Of a stretch of DNA of 64,000 bases, positions 7,556-15,502 are shown piece by piece (the stretch's first letter is position 1; each line of letters opens with the position of its first letter). Origin of the DNA: an uncultured Kordia sp. (GTDB lineage Bacteria; Bacteroidota; Bacteroidia; Flavobacteriales; Flavobacteriaceae). The position numbers and the translations under genes were made by a program. The stretch lies in contig NZ_CANMEZ010000003.1 in NCBI RefSeq assembly GCF_947496985.1, positions 434,001 through 498,000 of the forward strand. The letters are read 5' to 3'. The notes beneath the pieces were generated by a model, which did no database searches, was not told the DNA's origin, and worked only from the letters and a program-made list of their open reading frames with translations.

Positions 7556-10087
7556 GTGCATATAGATTTTAAAAAAATAATTCCTCACGCAGTTGCAATA
7601 TTACTGTTCGTATTAATGGCGTTGGCCTATTTTTATCCAGTATTACAAGGAAAAAAAATGCAACAGTCAGATATTGTTCAGTATGTCGGAATGGCAAAAA
7701 AACAAAATGATTTTAGAGATACTACTGGAGAAGAATTGTATTGGACAGACAGCTCTTTTGGTGGAATGCCAACTTATTTATTAGGAGCACGTTATCCGCA
7801 TGCATACATAAAAACACTTGATAGGACGTTGCGTTTTTTACCAAGACCTGCAGATTATCTATTTCTTTATTTTCTAGGGATTTACATCTTGCTGTTAGTA
7901 ATGAGAGTCAATTATAAACTGGCATTTTTGGGAGCCGTCGCCTTTGGCTTTTCAACCTATTTTATAATTATTCTCGGTGTTGGACACAATGCCAAAGCAC
8001 ATGCAATAGCGTACTTTCCGTTAGTATTATCAGGAATACTACTAACATTTCAACGGAAATATATTTGGGGTTTTTTGTTAACCGCTGTCGCGATGTCGTT
8101 AGAAATAATGACAGGACATCCGCAAATGACATATTACTTAATGTTATTAGTCGTTATACTCGGGTTAGTATACTTCTGTCATTACCTATTCATTAAAGAA
8201 AAACCTTTTAAGTTCAATAAAAAATACTTTGGAAAAGCGTTTAAAAACAATGAATTACCCCACTTCTTTAAAACAGTAGGAATACTAGTTGTAGCCGTTA
8301 TTTTGGCAGTTGGAGTTAATGGAGCTAGCTTGTTAACAACGAAACAATATGCAGATTGGAGTATTCGTGGAAAAAGTGAATTAAATATAAATCCTGATGG
8401 TAGTGAGAAGGTAGCAAAAGGACTTTCCAAAGAGTATATTACAGAGTATAGTTACGGAAAAATGGAAACTTTCGATTTGTTAATACCACGATTTATGGGA
8501 GGTGCAAATTCTGAAGATTTAGGAACTGATTCAAAATCGTACAAATTTTTATTACAACGTAATGTTCCTGCATCACAAGCGAGAGATATTGTTAGTAATA
8601 TTCCAACGTATTGGGGAGAACAGCCAATTGTTGCTGCACCAGCATATGTAGGAGCAGTGATCATTTTCTTGGCATTACTTGGTTTATTTTTAGTGAGAAG
8701 TAAAGCAAAATGGTGGCTTGTTGGCGGAATTGTGATGTCTTTATTATTATCATGGGGAAAAAATTTAAATTGGTTGACAGATTTCATGATTGAAAAGTTT
8801 CCTTTATATAGTAAGTTTAGGGCAGTTTCATCTATACAAGTAATCTTAGAATTGTGTATTCCAATTTTAGGAGTGTTAGCTTTGGTAAGTTTGTTTAATA
8901 AGGATATAAAAACAGCAGAAAAAAAGAAAGCCATCATATATAGTACGGGAATTATTGGAGGGATTATTCTTTTCTTTATTTTGTTTAAATCGGCATTGTT
9001 TGATTTTACAGGTTTAAATGATGCATATTACGAACAAGCGGTTTTTGGTCCAGAATTTATGGAAATCATTCGTGAAGATCGTGTGGCAATATTTACACAG
9101 GATTCAATTCGTTCGTTACTATTGATTTTACTTTCTGCGGCAGTTTTATTTGCTTTTATCAAAGAGAAACTAAAAGAGAATATTGTTATTATAGCATTAC
9201 TTGGGTTGTTATTGTTTGACTTAGTAGGTGTAGCTAGACGTTATGTTGCTACAGATGGATTTGTTTCCAGATCACAATTTGAACAGCCATACAGACAACT
9301 ACAAGTTGATAAGCAAATTTTACAAGACGAAGGTCATTATCGTGTATTTGAACCAAGATTACGTTTGGCAGGTGCACGTACAGCATATTTTCATAATACA
9401 TTAGGTGGATATCACGCAGCAAAACCAAGACAGTTTCAAGAATTATACGATTTCTATTTAGATCATGGAAATGGAAAATTTGAAGTTACTGAGCGTAATA
9501 TCAATGTGATTAATATGTTGAATGTGAAGTATCTTATTAAAGATGCCGAAAGTGAGCAAAGTCAATCAAGAGATATAATTCTCAGAAACCCATATCCAAA
9601 TGGAAATGGATGGTTTGTAAACAAATTGAACTTTGTAGAAACCGCAGACGAAGAAATACTAGGAATAGCTGGAATAAATACTAGGAGTGAAGCTGTCTTC
9701 CGAAAAGGTCAAAAAGCAGCCGAAAACTTAAAAGCAACGTATACAAAGGATTCATTGGCAACTATTGAATTGGTTGACTATAAGCCAGATGCTTTGTCAT
9801 ACAAGTCAGAAAGTAAAGAAGCTGGCTTTGCCGTATTCTCAGAAATTCATTATCCACATGGTTGGAACGCTTATGTTGATGGTAAATTAGTACCTCATTA
9901 TCGTGTGAATTATGTATTGCGCGCATTGGAAGTTCCAGCTGGAACGCATGACATTGATTTTAAATTTGAGCCTAAAGTAGTAAGTACTGGAATTATGGTT
10001 TCACTAACAAGTACCATTATTTTAATTCTTCTAATCATTGCAGCTTTATTTTTTGAATTCAAGCGTAGGAAAGAAGTGAACGCATAA
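7556..10087 (+). CDS. YfhO-family multi-spanning membrane protein
   Basis: An 843-residue protein starting at GTG (MHIDFKKIIPHAVAILLF). It has an N-terminal array of membrane segments, a periplasmic region holding GGYHAAKPRQFQELYDF and YLIKD, and a last membrane helix at about 810-832. YfhO-like proteins are GT-C-fold membrane glycosyltransferase-type proteins; in Firmicutes YfhO glycosylates lipoteichoic acid, but the substrate in Bacteroidetes is unknown. Only 13 nt separate it from a GT4 glycosyltransferase gene, so the two probably act together in envelope glycan synthesis. Confidence 0.85.
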   Translation: MHIDFKKIIPHAVAILLFVLMALAYFYPVLQGKKMQQSDIVQYVGMAKKQNDFRDTTGEELYWTDSSFGGMPTYLLGARYPHAYIKTLDRTLRFLPRPADYLFLYFLGIYILLLVMRVNYKLAFLGAVAFGFSTYFIIILGVGHNAKAHAIAYFPLVLSGILLTFQRKYIWGFLLTAVAMSLEIMTGHPQMTYYLMLLVVILGLVYFCHYLFIKEKPFKFNKKYFGKAFKNNELPHFFKTVGILVVAVILAVGVNGASLLTTKQYADWSIRGKSELNINPDGSEKVAKGLSKEYITEYSYGKMETFDLLIPRFMGGANSEDLGTDSKSYKFLLQRNVPASQARDIVSNIPTYWGEQPIVAAPAYVGAVIIFLALLGLFLVRSKAKWWLVGGIVMSLLLSWGKNLNWLTDFMIEKFPLYSKFRAVSSIQVILELCIPILGVLALVSLFNKDIKTAEKKKAIIYSTGIIGGIILFFILFKSALFDFTGLNDAYYEQAVFGPEFMEIIREDRVAIFTQDSIRSLLLILLSAAVLFAFIKEKLKENIVIIALLGLLLFDLVGVARRYVATDGFVSRSQFEQPYRQLQVDKQILQDEGHYRVFEPRLRLAGARTAYFHNTLGGYHAAKPRQFQELYDFYLDHGNGKFEVTERNINVINMLNVKYLIKDAESEQSQSRDIILRNPYPNGNGWFVNKLNFVETADEEILGIAGINTRSEAVFRKGQKAAENLKATYTKDSLATIELVDYKPDALSYKSESKEAGFAVFSEIHYPHGWNAYVDGKLVPHYRVNYVLRALEVPAGTHDIDFKFEPKVVSTGIMVSLTSTIILILLIIAALFFEFKRRKEVNA

Positions 10088-10100
10088 TTAATTCTCAGTT

Positions 10101-11387
10101 ATGCCAAAAAAAGTAGTTATTATTTCATACTATTGGCCGCCAGCAGGTGGACCAGGAGTACAACGTTGGTTAAAGTTCGTAAAATATTTACGTGATTTTG
10201 ATATAGAGCCAATATTGTATATTCCTAAAAATCCAAACTATCCTATTATAGACGAATCGTTTTCAGATGAAATTCCAACAGATATAACCATACTGAGGAA
10301 ATCAATTTTTGAACCGTATTCGTTAGCGACTGTTTTTTCCAAAAAGAAAACAAAAAAGATTAGTAAAGGAATTATAGATAAAGAAAAGCAAACATTTATA
10401 GAGAAGTTATTACTATACATTCGAGGAAACTTTTTTATTCCCGATGCTCGCAAATATTGGATAAAACCATCTGTAAAGTTTTTAAAAAAATATCTTCAAG
10501 AAGAAAGTATAGATACCATTATTACAACAGGCCCGCCACATAGTTTACATATGATTGGACTTTCGTTGCGAAAAGAGTTAGATATAAAATGGCTTGCAGA
10601 TTTTAGAGATCCTTGGACAACTATTGGATATCATAGCGAATTGAAATTAACTCAGAAATCACAACAAAAACACAAACAGTTAGAAGCTGAAGTTTTACAA
10701 ACTGCGGACACAATTATAACGACAAGTTTTACCACAAAAGATGAGTTTTCTACGATTACAACACAACCTATTGAAGTAATTACAAACGGTTTTGATGTTG
10801 AACAATATGAACACAAACCGCTTAGCGAAAAATTTACGATTTCACATATAGGTTCATTGTTATCAGAACGAAATCCTGAAATATTGTGGGGAGTGTTAGC
10901 AGAGTTGATCCAAGAAGATACAAACTTTGCAAATGATTTTCAATTACAATTTGCAGGTGTTGTAAGTGATCAGATAAAGCGTATGATTCGTAAAGTAGGA
11001 TTAGACAATTATACAGAATACTTCGGATATGTTTCGCATCAAAAAGCATTAGAATTGCAAAGAACTTCACGCGTATTATTATTAATTGAAATTGATGCCG
11101 AAAAGACAAAAGGAATCATTGCTGGTAAAATATTTGAATACATGGTTGCTGAACGACCAATTATTGGCTTAGGGCCAGATGGTGCAGATATTTCAAAAAT
11201 AATCAAAGAAACCAATACAGGAACGTATTTCTTGTATACTGAAAAAGAACAGCTGAAAACACAAATAATTGCATATTACAATTTATACAAAAAGCAAGAA
11301 TTAAAAACAGCGCCAATTGGTCTTCAAAAATATTCACGAAAAGAATTAACTAAACGTTTGGCGAGTTTACTTCACAATTTGACATAA
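10101..11387 (+). CDS. Glycosyltransferase, GT4-like
   Basis: A 428-residue GT-B type enzyme. The N-terminal Rossmann half begins VVIISYYWPPAGGPGVQR, a classic donor/acceptor loop, and contains TTGPPHSLHMIGL and WLADFRDPW. The C-terminal half has GFDVEQY, IGSLLSERNPE and a KIFEYMVAERPIIGLGP motif, which carries the conserved Glu for nucleotide-sugar binding. No membrane segment is seen. It is translationally linked to the preceding YfhO-like gene. The sugar donor and acceptor cannot be told from sequence. Confidence 0.88.
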   Translation: MPKKVVIISYYWPPAGGPGVQRWLKFVKYLRDFDIEPILYIPKNPNYPIIDESFSDEIPTDITILRKSIFEPYSLATVFSKKKTKKISKGIIDKEKQTFIEKLLLYIRGNFFIPDARKYWIKPSVKFLKKYLQEESIDTIITTGPPHSLHMIGLSLRKELDIKWLADFRDPWTTIGYHSELKLTQKSQQKHKQLEAEVLQTADTIITTSFTTKDEFSTITTQPIEVITNGFDVEQYEHKPLSEKFTISHIGSLLSERNPEILWGVLAELIQEDTNFANDFQLQFAGVVSDQIKRMIRKVGLDNYTEYFGYVSHQKALELQRTSRVLLLIEIDAEKTKGIIAGKIFEYMVAERPIIGLGPDGADISKIIKETNTGTYFLYTEKEQLKTQIIAYYNLYKKQELKTAPIGLQKYSRKELTKRLASLLHNLT

Positions 11388-11389
11388 AA

Positions 11390-11438
11390 AAATCTTGCCT
11401 GATATTTTGGTAAGGAATATCAAACAAGATCATTTTTT
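11390..11438. terminator. Bidirectional terminator between convergent genes
   Basis: A two-part stem (ATCTTG/CAAGAT outside, TGATATT/AATATCA inside) is flanked by A-runs on one side and a T-run on the other. It can serve both the glycosyltransferase gene and the convergent gene at 11459. Confidence 0.8.
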
Positions 11439-11458
11439 ATTAGAAAACACCTTAAGTA

Positions 11459-12664
11459 TTAACTTCTAGTCCTTCTTTTGCGAGAAGTTGTAGCTTTTCT
11501 TTGTGAAGAACGACTAGATCGTTGTGAAACAGCTCTTCTTTGTGAATTTCTATTACTTTGTGTAGCTCTTGAAGAATTTCTGTTTGAACTTCTTGTTGCT
11601 CTTGTATTGTTATTTCGAGTAGATCGTGTTGAAGTAACATTTCTGTTTGTGCGCGTATTGTTACGTGTTACAGATCGTGTATTATTATTTCTCGTATTGT
11701 TTGATCGTACATTGTTGTTACGTGTGTTACGCGTTGTACCATTTTGAGTAACTCTTGTATTGCTAGAACGAACATTTCCTGTCGCAGATGTATTTCTGTC
11801 GTTTCGTGTACTTCTTACATTATTATTACGTGTTGTGCGTGTATTGTTACGAGTTGTAGCATTGTTACGAGTGTTATTTCTTGTAGATGCTACACGTGTG
11901 TTGTTTCGAGTTGCTCTTGTTGTACGTGTTACCGTGTTACGTCTTGTGTTGTTAATTGCACGATCATTTCTACGTGTAACTCTTCTGTCATTTCTATAAA
12001 TTCCTCTTCTAGAGTTGTTTGCAGCATAACGATATGAACGCCCTACTGATACATATGAACGTCTGAAGTTGTTTCTATATGGAGAACAATATGTATAACG
12101 AATAGGAGTGTAATACCTTCTATATGGTCTGTAATTTACCAAACATAAATTTACAGCTGGACGAAAGAAACAGTTGTTATAAAAAATAGTTCTTCTGTTA
12201 ATTCTGTTATATCTGTTTACATAACCGTTGGTATATGAGTAATTTCCAAAATCATCATAATAAACATACATGTTTCCAACTTGAAGTAAACTTCCAAAAC
12301 TGTTGTAATTCATAGAAATATTTCCAATTCTAAAAACACGACCGTAATAGTCATAATAAATAGGAACATTTTCAATTTGAATTACAGCTCCATAATCGTC
12401 ATACTGAATGTAAGGATTGTAATTGTAACCAGAATTAAAGCTAATATTTAAACCGCCTGTATTGATGTTGGCGCTAATTCCTGGGTGTAAACGATTAATA
12501 TAAAAATCGAATTCTCCATCATTATATACTGAAAAAGTAATTCCTTGTTCTACAAACGAAAATGAATTGTTATAGACAAAAGTAGCTGTTGTTGCCCGTT
12601 TAGCTTCTACTGTTGTTGCAGCGAAGAGAAAGAGTCCTGTAAGTATGTATATTATTTTTCTCAT
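11459..12664 (-). CDS. Secreted repeat protein with extreme Arg/Asn/Thr-rich tail
   Basis: 401 residues in three parts. First, a signal peptide (IIYILTGLFLFAATTVEA). Second, a globular region with EFDFYINR and about four 16-residue repeats at 88-150 (pattern YDxxGxVxxIGNxxxx). Third, from about 217 to the end a low-complexity tail built of TRNN, RNNTR and NNTRS units, almost devoid of acidic residues and very basic. A paralogue lies at 13051-13692, and both have the same sigma-54-like upstream motif. No family is recognised. The tail could bind polyanions such as DNA, polysaccharide or silica, but that is inference. Confidence 0.8.
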   Translation of the reverse strand: MRKIIYILTGLFLFAATTVEAKRATTATFVYNNSFSFVEQGITFSVYNDGEFDFYINRLHPGISANINTGGLNISFNSGYNYNPYIQYDDYGAVIQIENVPIYYDYYGRVFRIGNISMNYNSFGSLLQVGNMYVYYDDFGNYSYTNGYVNRYNRINRRTIFYNNCFFRPAVNLCLVNYRPYRRYYTPIRYTYCSPYRNNFRRSYVSVGRSYRYAANNSRRGIYRNDRRVTRRNDRAINNTRRNTVTRTTRATRNNTRVASTRNNTRNNATTRNNTRTTRNNNVRSTRNDRNTSATGNVRSSNTRVTQNGTTRNTRNNNVRSNNTRNNNTRSVTRNNTRTNRNVTSTRSTRNNNTRATRSSNRNSSRATQSNRNSQRRAVSQRSSRSSQRKATTSRKRRTRS

Positions 12665-12695
12665 AACACAAAGTTTTAATGTTACTTACTATAAA

Positions 12696-12712
12696 CCAAA
12701 CAACGTGCCAAA
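12696..12712 (-). promoter_or_regulatory. Sigma-54-like promoter of the 401-residue paralogue
   Basis: On the minus strand the site reads TTTGGCACG-N4-TTGG. GG at -24 and G at -13 are separated as in the sigma-54 consensus TGGCACG-N4-TTGC, but the -12 base is G instead of C. The predicted start site lies about 20 nt before the ATG. The same motif precedes the paralogue. Confidence 0.55.
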
Positions 12713-12988
12713 GTTTAATAATGAATAGAAACGAGTTGAAAATGAAGTTTGTAAAATTTGTAAATAACGGATAGGAAGTACGGTTTTGCCATACTAATAT
12801 ATAGTTTCAAATAATTATTTTAGTTGAAATTATAGTAGTGCTGTTTTAATCTTGGATACTATGAAGGAGGAAAATTATAATCGTCTGACACAATCTTAAA
12901 TTTTGTAGTTTAGTTGGCTCTGTCATTGTAGAAAATATACGAAAACGGCGAAGAAATAGTTGGAGCGTTTTCTTTATACTATAAAAAA

Positions 12989-13028
12989 TAAAAACCTCGT
13001 GAAGTCAGACACTTTTCACGAGGTTTTA
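12989..13028 (-). terminator. Terminator after the 213-residue paralogue
   Basis: A perfect stem AAAACCTCGTGAA / TTCACGAGGTTTT is followed on the minus strand by a T-rich tract. It lies 23 nt beyond the stop codon. Confidence 0.88.
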
Positions 13029-13050
13029 CATTACTATTGGTTACTACTAT

Positions 13051-13692
13051 TTATTGTTTCTTTAATTTCTTTTGTCCTCCATTCTTTCTGTAATAATATA
13101 AATCATCATCATTTGCTGGAATATCATGGCCATTTTGAAAATCGTCGTCAAAACCAATATCTGTATGGTCAATTCCACTAATAATTGGTTTTACACTTCC
13201 GTATTGTCTAATGAGTCTTCCTCTACGGTTATATTTTAAATGTAATCCACCAATTTGTTTCACTTTTCCGTATCTGTGATGGTAACGCATATATATAGAT
13301 CCAATTCTTTTTACTCTTCCGTAACGGTCGTAGTTAATGAATAGGTGTCCAATTTTTCTCACTCTTCCGTTTCTGTCATGTTCCACACGAACGCCAATAT
13401 TTCTTGTGTTAAAACGAGTTCCTCTGGTACGAACTCTTGGAGCTCCAAATGTGGCATTTACAGAACTTCTTCGCGTTCTATTATATGCTACTGGATGTGT
13501 GTTAAAATCGAATTCTCCATTTTGGAAAATGAAAAATTCTACACCTCGCTCTACAAACTGAATTGGTTGTGCGTAACGATAGCGATTAGTTAACCCATTT
13601 TCGGTAGCTTCTAGTTGGTTACTAGTTTCATTTGCTTGTGTAGCTGTTACACTAAATAACAATCCTACAAATAAAAGATAAAAGTTTTTCAT
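13051..13692 (-). CDS. Secreted 16-residue-repeat protein, paralogue of the 401-residue protein
   Basis: 213 residues with a signal peptide ending TATQA (residues 16-20). The region QFVERGVEFFIFQNGEFDF aligns with FVEQGITFSVYNDGEFDF of the neighbour. Residues 105-167 are four tandem units of about 16 residues (HDRNGRVRKIG, YDRYGRVKRIG, HRYGKVKQIG, NRRGRLIRQYG). The C-terminus is acidic and then Lys-rich instead of the Arg tail. The regular Y/D-xx-G-x-V-xx-IG spacing suggests a beta-repeat fold. No known family is recognised; function unknown. Confidence 0.8.
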   Translation of the reverse strand: MKNFYLLFVGLLFSVTATQANETSNQLEATENGLTNRYRYAQPIQFVERGVEFFIFQNGEFDFNTHPVAYNRTRRSSVNATFGAPRVRTRGTRFNTRNIGVRVEHDRNGRVRKIGHLFINYDRYGRVKRIGSIYMRYHHRYGKVKQIGGLHLKYNRRGRLIRQYGSVKPIISGIDHTDIGFDDDFQNGHDIPANDDDLYYYRKNGGQKKLKKQ

Positions 13693-14033
13693 AATATATA
13701 CTTTTAGGGTTATGCCTACTCTTTAGCTTTTCGGCGAGCGCTATATTTGTATAGTTAAAACCAATTTGCGTGCCAAAAATGCAATGTTTTGTTTATGAGT
13801 GTTTTATATGTGTTCTGAGAAGGTGTTTTTTTATGTAAAATCAAAAAAGTATCTTTAAAAATGTAACATTAAATTGTAAAATAGTACAGATCATACTAAG
13901 ATTTATCAATATCAATCGACAATGAAAAAAGTGAAAAATTTGTCAAACATCATTTGGAATTCCTATGAATAAACAAATTACTTATCCATTACAGATTTTG
14001 ATTGTTTAACTAATATTGAAGGTTTTTAATGTA
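13693..14033. other. Intergenic region
   Basis: It holds the sigma-54-like promoter at 13761-13776 and several very short ATG-initiated frames (under 20 codons) that are not convincing. No repeat or RNA gene was seen. Confidence 0.5.
13761..13776 (-). promoter_or_regulatory. Sigma-54-like promoter of the 213-residue paralogue
   Basis: The minus strand reads TTTGGCACG-N4-TTGG, with the same spacing and the same unusual -12 G as the site at 12696-12712. It lies about 70 nt before the start codon. Confidence 0.55.
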
Positions 14034-14216
14034 ATGAAGAATGAGGTGAATGTAGAAATTAGTGAATGGAAAGATACTTTTTTTCAAGGTGATTTTGTTG
14101 GAAAACCAGTTGCAGCAGAAAAATTTATGAGCTAGTGGAAATCATTATTAACAAAACAAAAACTATTACTTCAATATTATACATTAATTGATAATGTACT
14201 TACTGATTGTGAATAG
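14034..14216 (+). pseudogene. Small ORF interrupted by an in-frame TAG
   Basis: An ATG at 14034 opens 33 codons (MKNEVNVEISEWKDTFFQGD, then a GKPVAAEKF segment) that end in TAG at 14133-14135. The same frame continues for 26 more protein-like codons (WKSLLTKQKLLLQYYTLIDN ...) to a second TAG at 14214-14216. It may be a 33-residue peptide or a remnant of a roughly 60-residue gene. No family is recognised. Confidence 0.4.
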
Positions 14217-14264
14217 AATTTAGCATCTTTGTATGTATTGCAAAGTAAACCTTAATCAAACCAT

Positions 14265-15353
14265 ATGTCAACCGAAACAAAACATTGCTCCAATTGTGAA
14301 TATCAATTGACACAATATCATAACTATTGTCCTAATTGTGGTCAAAAAGTTGATGATAAGTTGAGCATGCGTGTACTTTTTCATAATACGATTATGAATT
14401 ACTTTTCGGTAGATGCCCGTTTTTTTAGGAGCTTTATTCCATTACTTATAAAACCGGGTTTTCTAGCCAAGGAATTTGTTAAAGGAAAACGTTTGTTATA
14501 CTTGCATCCGGCTCAGTTTTATTTATTTGCTTCTATTGTATTTTTCTTTTTATTCTCAATTTCAACACGCTCTGCACAACGAAGTTTTGATAATTCTATG
14601 AAAGAAACATTTAGTAAAGAAAAAGCAATTTTACAGGAAGGTCAGCGTATAAAAGATTCTATATCAAATGCTTTAGAAATGCAGAAAATAAGTGTCAATG
14701 GTACTGATAGTTTAGAAATTATAAAGTTGAAAAACTTGTTAGATGCTGAAAAAACGAAAGATACTTTACATGGAAATTCGAAAAAGCAGAATACAATTAC
14801 AGGAGAAATTTTTGGATTTAACTTTGATACAGACTTATTAGATTCACTAGAAAATAGTAACGCAACAATGGATGAAAAGCTTAAAGCTATTGGTTACAAA
14901 GAAACGGATAGTTGGTCTTCAAAATTTATAAAGAAGCAAGTTTTAAAATTTAGAGCAAATAGAGGTGTAGGATTGTTAAAAGCATTCTTTGATACCATTC
15001 CAATCTCAATGTTTTTCTTGATTCCAATTTTCGCCTTTTTATTGAAAATTCTTTACAGAAAACAAGGCCGTTTTGCGCATCATATGGTATTTAGTTTTTA
15101 CTATTTTGCCTTTATGTTTTTAGCTACAAGTATCATTTTGGTAACAAATTATATTGTAGATATTCCCAATGGAATTGATGCTTTATTAGTTATATCCACA
15201 TTCTTTTATCTTGTCATTAGCTTAAAGCGATTCTACGATCAAGGATACATAAAAACATTTATCAAAACCTGTATATTATCTTTCATATACCTAATTTTCG
15301 TGGTTCCAGTTACGTTTGTAATGTTGTGGATTGTATCGTTTTTCTTATATTAA
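14265..15353 (+). CDS. DUF3667 family zinc-ribbon membrane protein
   Basis: 362 residues. The N-terminus has a double-Cys zinc ribbon (CSNCEYQLTQYHNYCPNCGQ). Next come the DUF3667 core (FFRSFIPLLIKPGFLAKEFV, KGKRLLYLHPAQFYLFAS), a hydrophobic segment at about 85-103, a charged loop of about 130 residues and four or so C-terminal membrane helices. This is a common inner-membrane family of Bacteroidetes with unknown role. It is monocistronic. Confidence 0.85.
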   Translation: MSTETKHCSNCEYQLTQYHNYCPNCGQKVDDKLSMRVLFHNTIMNYFSVDARFFRSFIPLLIKPGFLAKEFVKGKRLLYLHPAQFYLFASIVFFFLFSISTRSAQRSFDNSMKETFSKEKAILQEGQRIKDSISNALEMQKISVNGTDSLEIIKLKNLLDAEKTKDTLHGNSKKQNTITGEIFGFNFDTDLLDSLENSNATMDEKLKAIGYKETDSWSSKFIKKQVLKFRANRGVGLLKAFFDTIPISMFFLIPIFAFLLKILYRKQGRFAHHMVFSFYYFAFMFLATSIILVTNYIVDIPNGIDALLVISTFFYLVISLKRFYDQGYIKTFIKTCILSFIYLIFVVPVTFVMLWIVSFFLY

Positions 15354-15472
15354 GGAATCAAAATTATAGTATGTTTACGCTAAATAAACACCAAAAAAGC
15401 AATTGTATAGCCAATTCTCTGTCAAATTAAACTTGATTTAAGTTCCTTATAGTTATTGTGAATCAATATGAA

Positions 15473-15493
15473 ATTCCGAATCAGGTTCGGAAT
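15473..15493. repeat. Short palindromic repeat ATTCCGAA-N5-TTCGGAAT
   Basis: Perfect 8-bp arms with a 5-nt loop lie 10 nt beyond the uvrA stop. The adjoining GACG resembles the TGACG found next to the palindromic fragment at 4810-4826. No T-run follows on the uvrA strand, so it is probably a dispersed repeat, not a terminator. Confidence 0.55.
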
Positions 15494-15502
15494 GACGTTT
15501 TT

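Larger units (their letters stand above)
12665..13050. other. Intergenic region with promoter and terminator
   Basis: This 386-nt gap holds the sigma-54-like promoter of the 401-residue gene (12696-12712) and the terminator of the 213-residue gene (12989-13028). The remaining 270 nt show no convincing ORF. Confidence 0.6.

Noticed and set aside
8452-8937. 161-residue minus-strand ORF
   Set aside because: It lies wholly inside the YfhO-like gene and is an antisense shadow.
11478-12037. Several plus-strand ORFs with Leu/Val- or Ser/Cys-rich translations
   Set aside because: They mirror the Arg/Asn/Thr-rich tail on the opposite strand; open only because of that low-complexity sequence.
15473-15493. 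Hairpin as a uvrA terminator
   Set aside because: No T-run follows on the uvrA strand; the sequence fits a dispersed palindromic repeat better.
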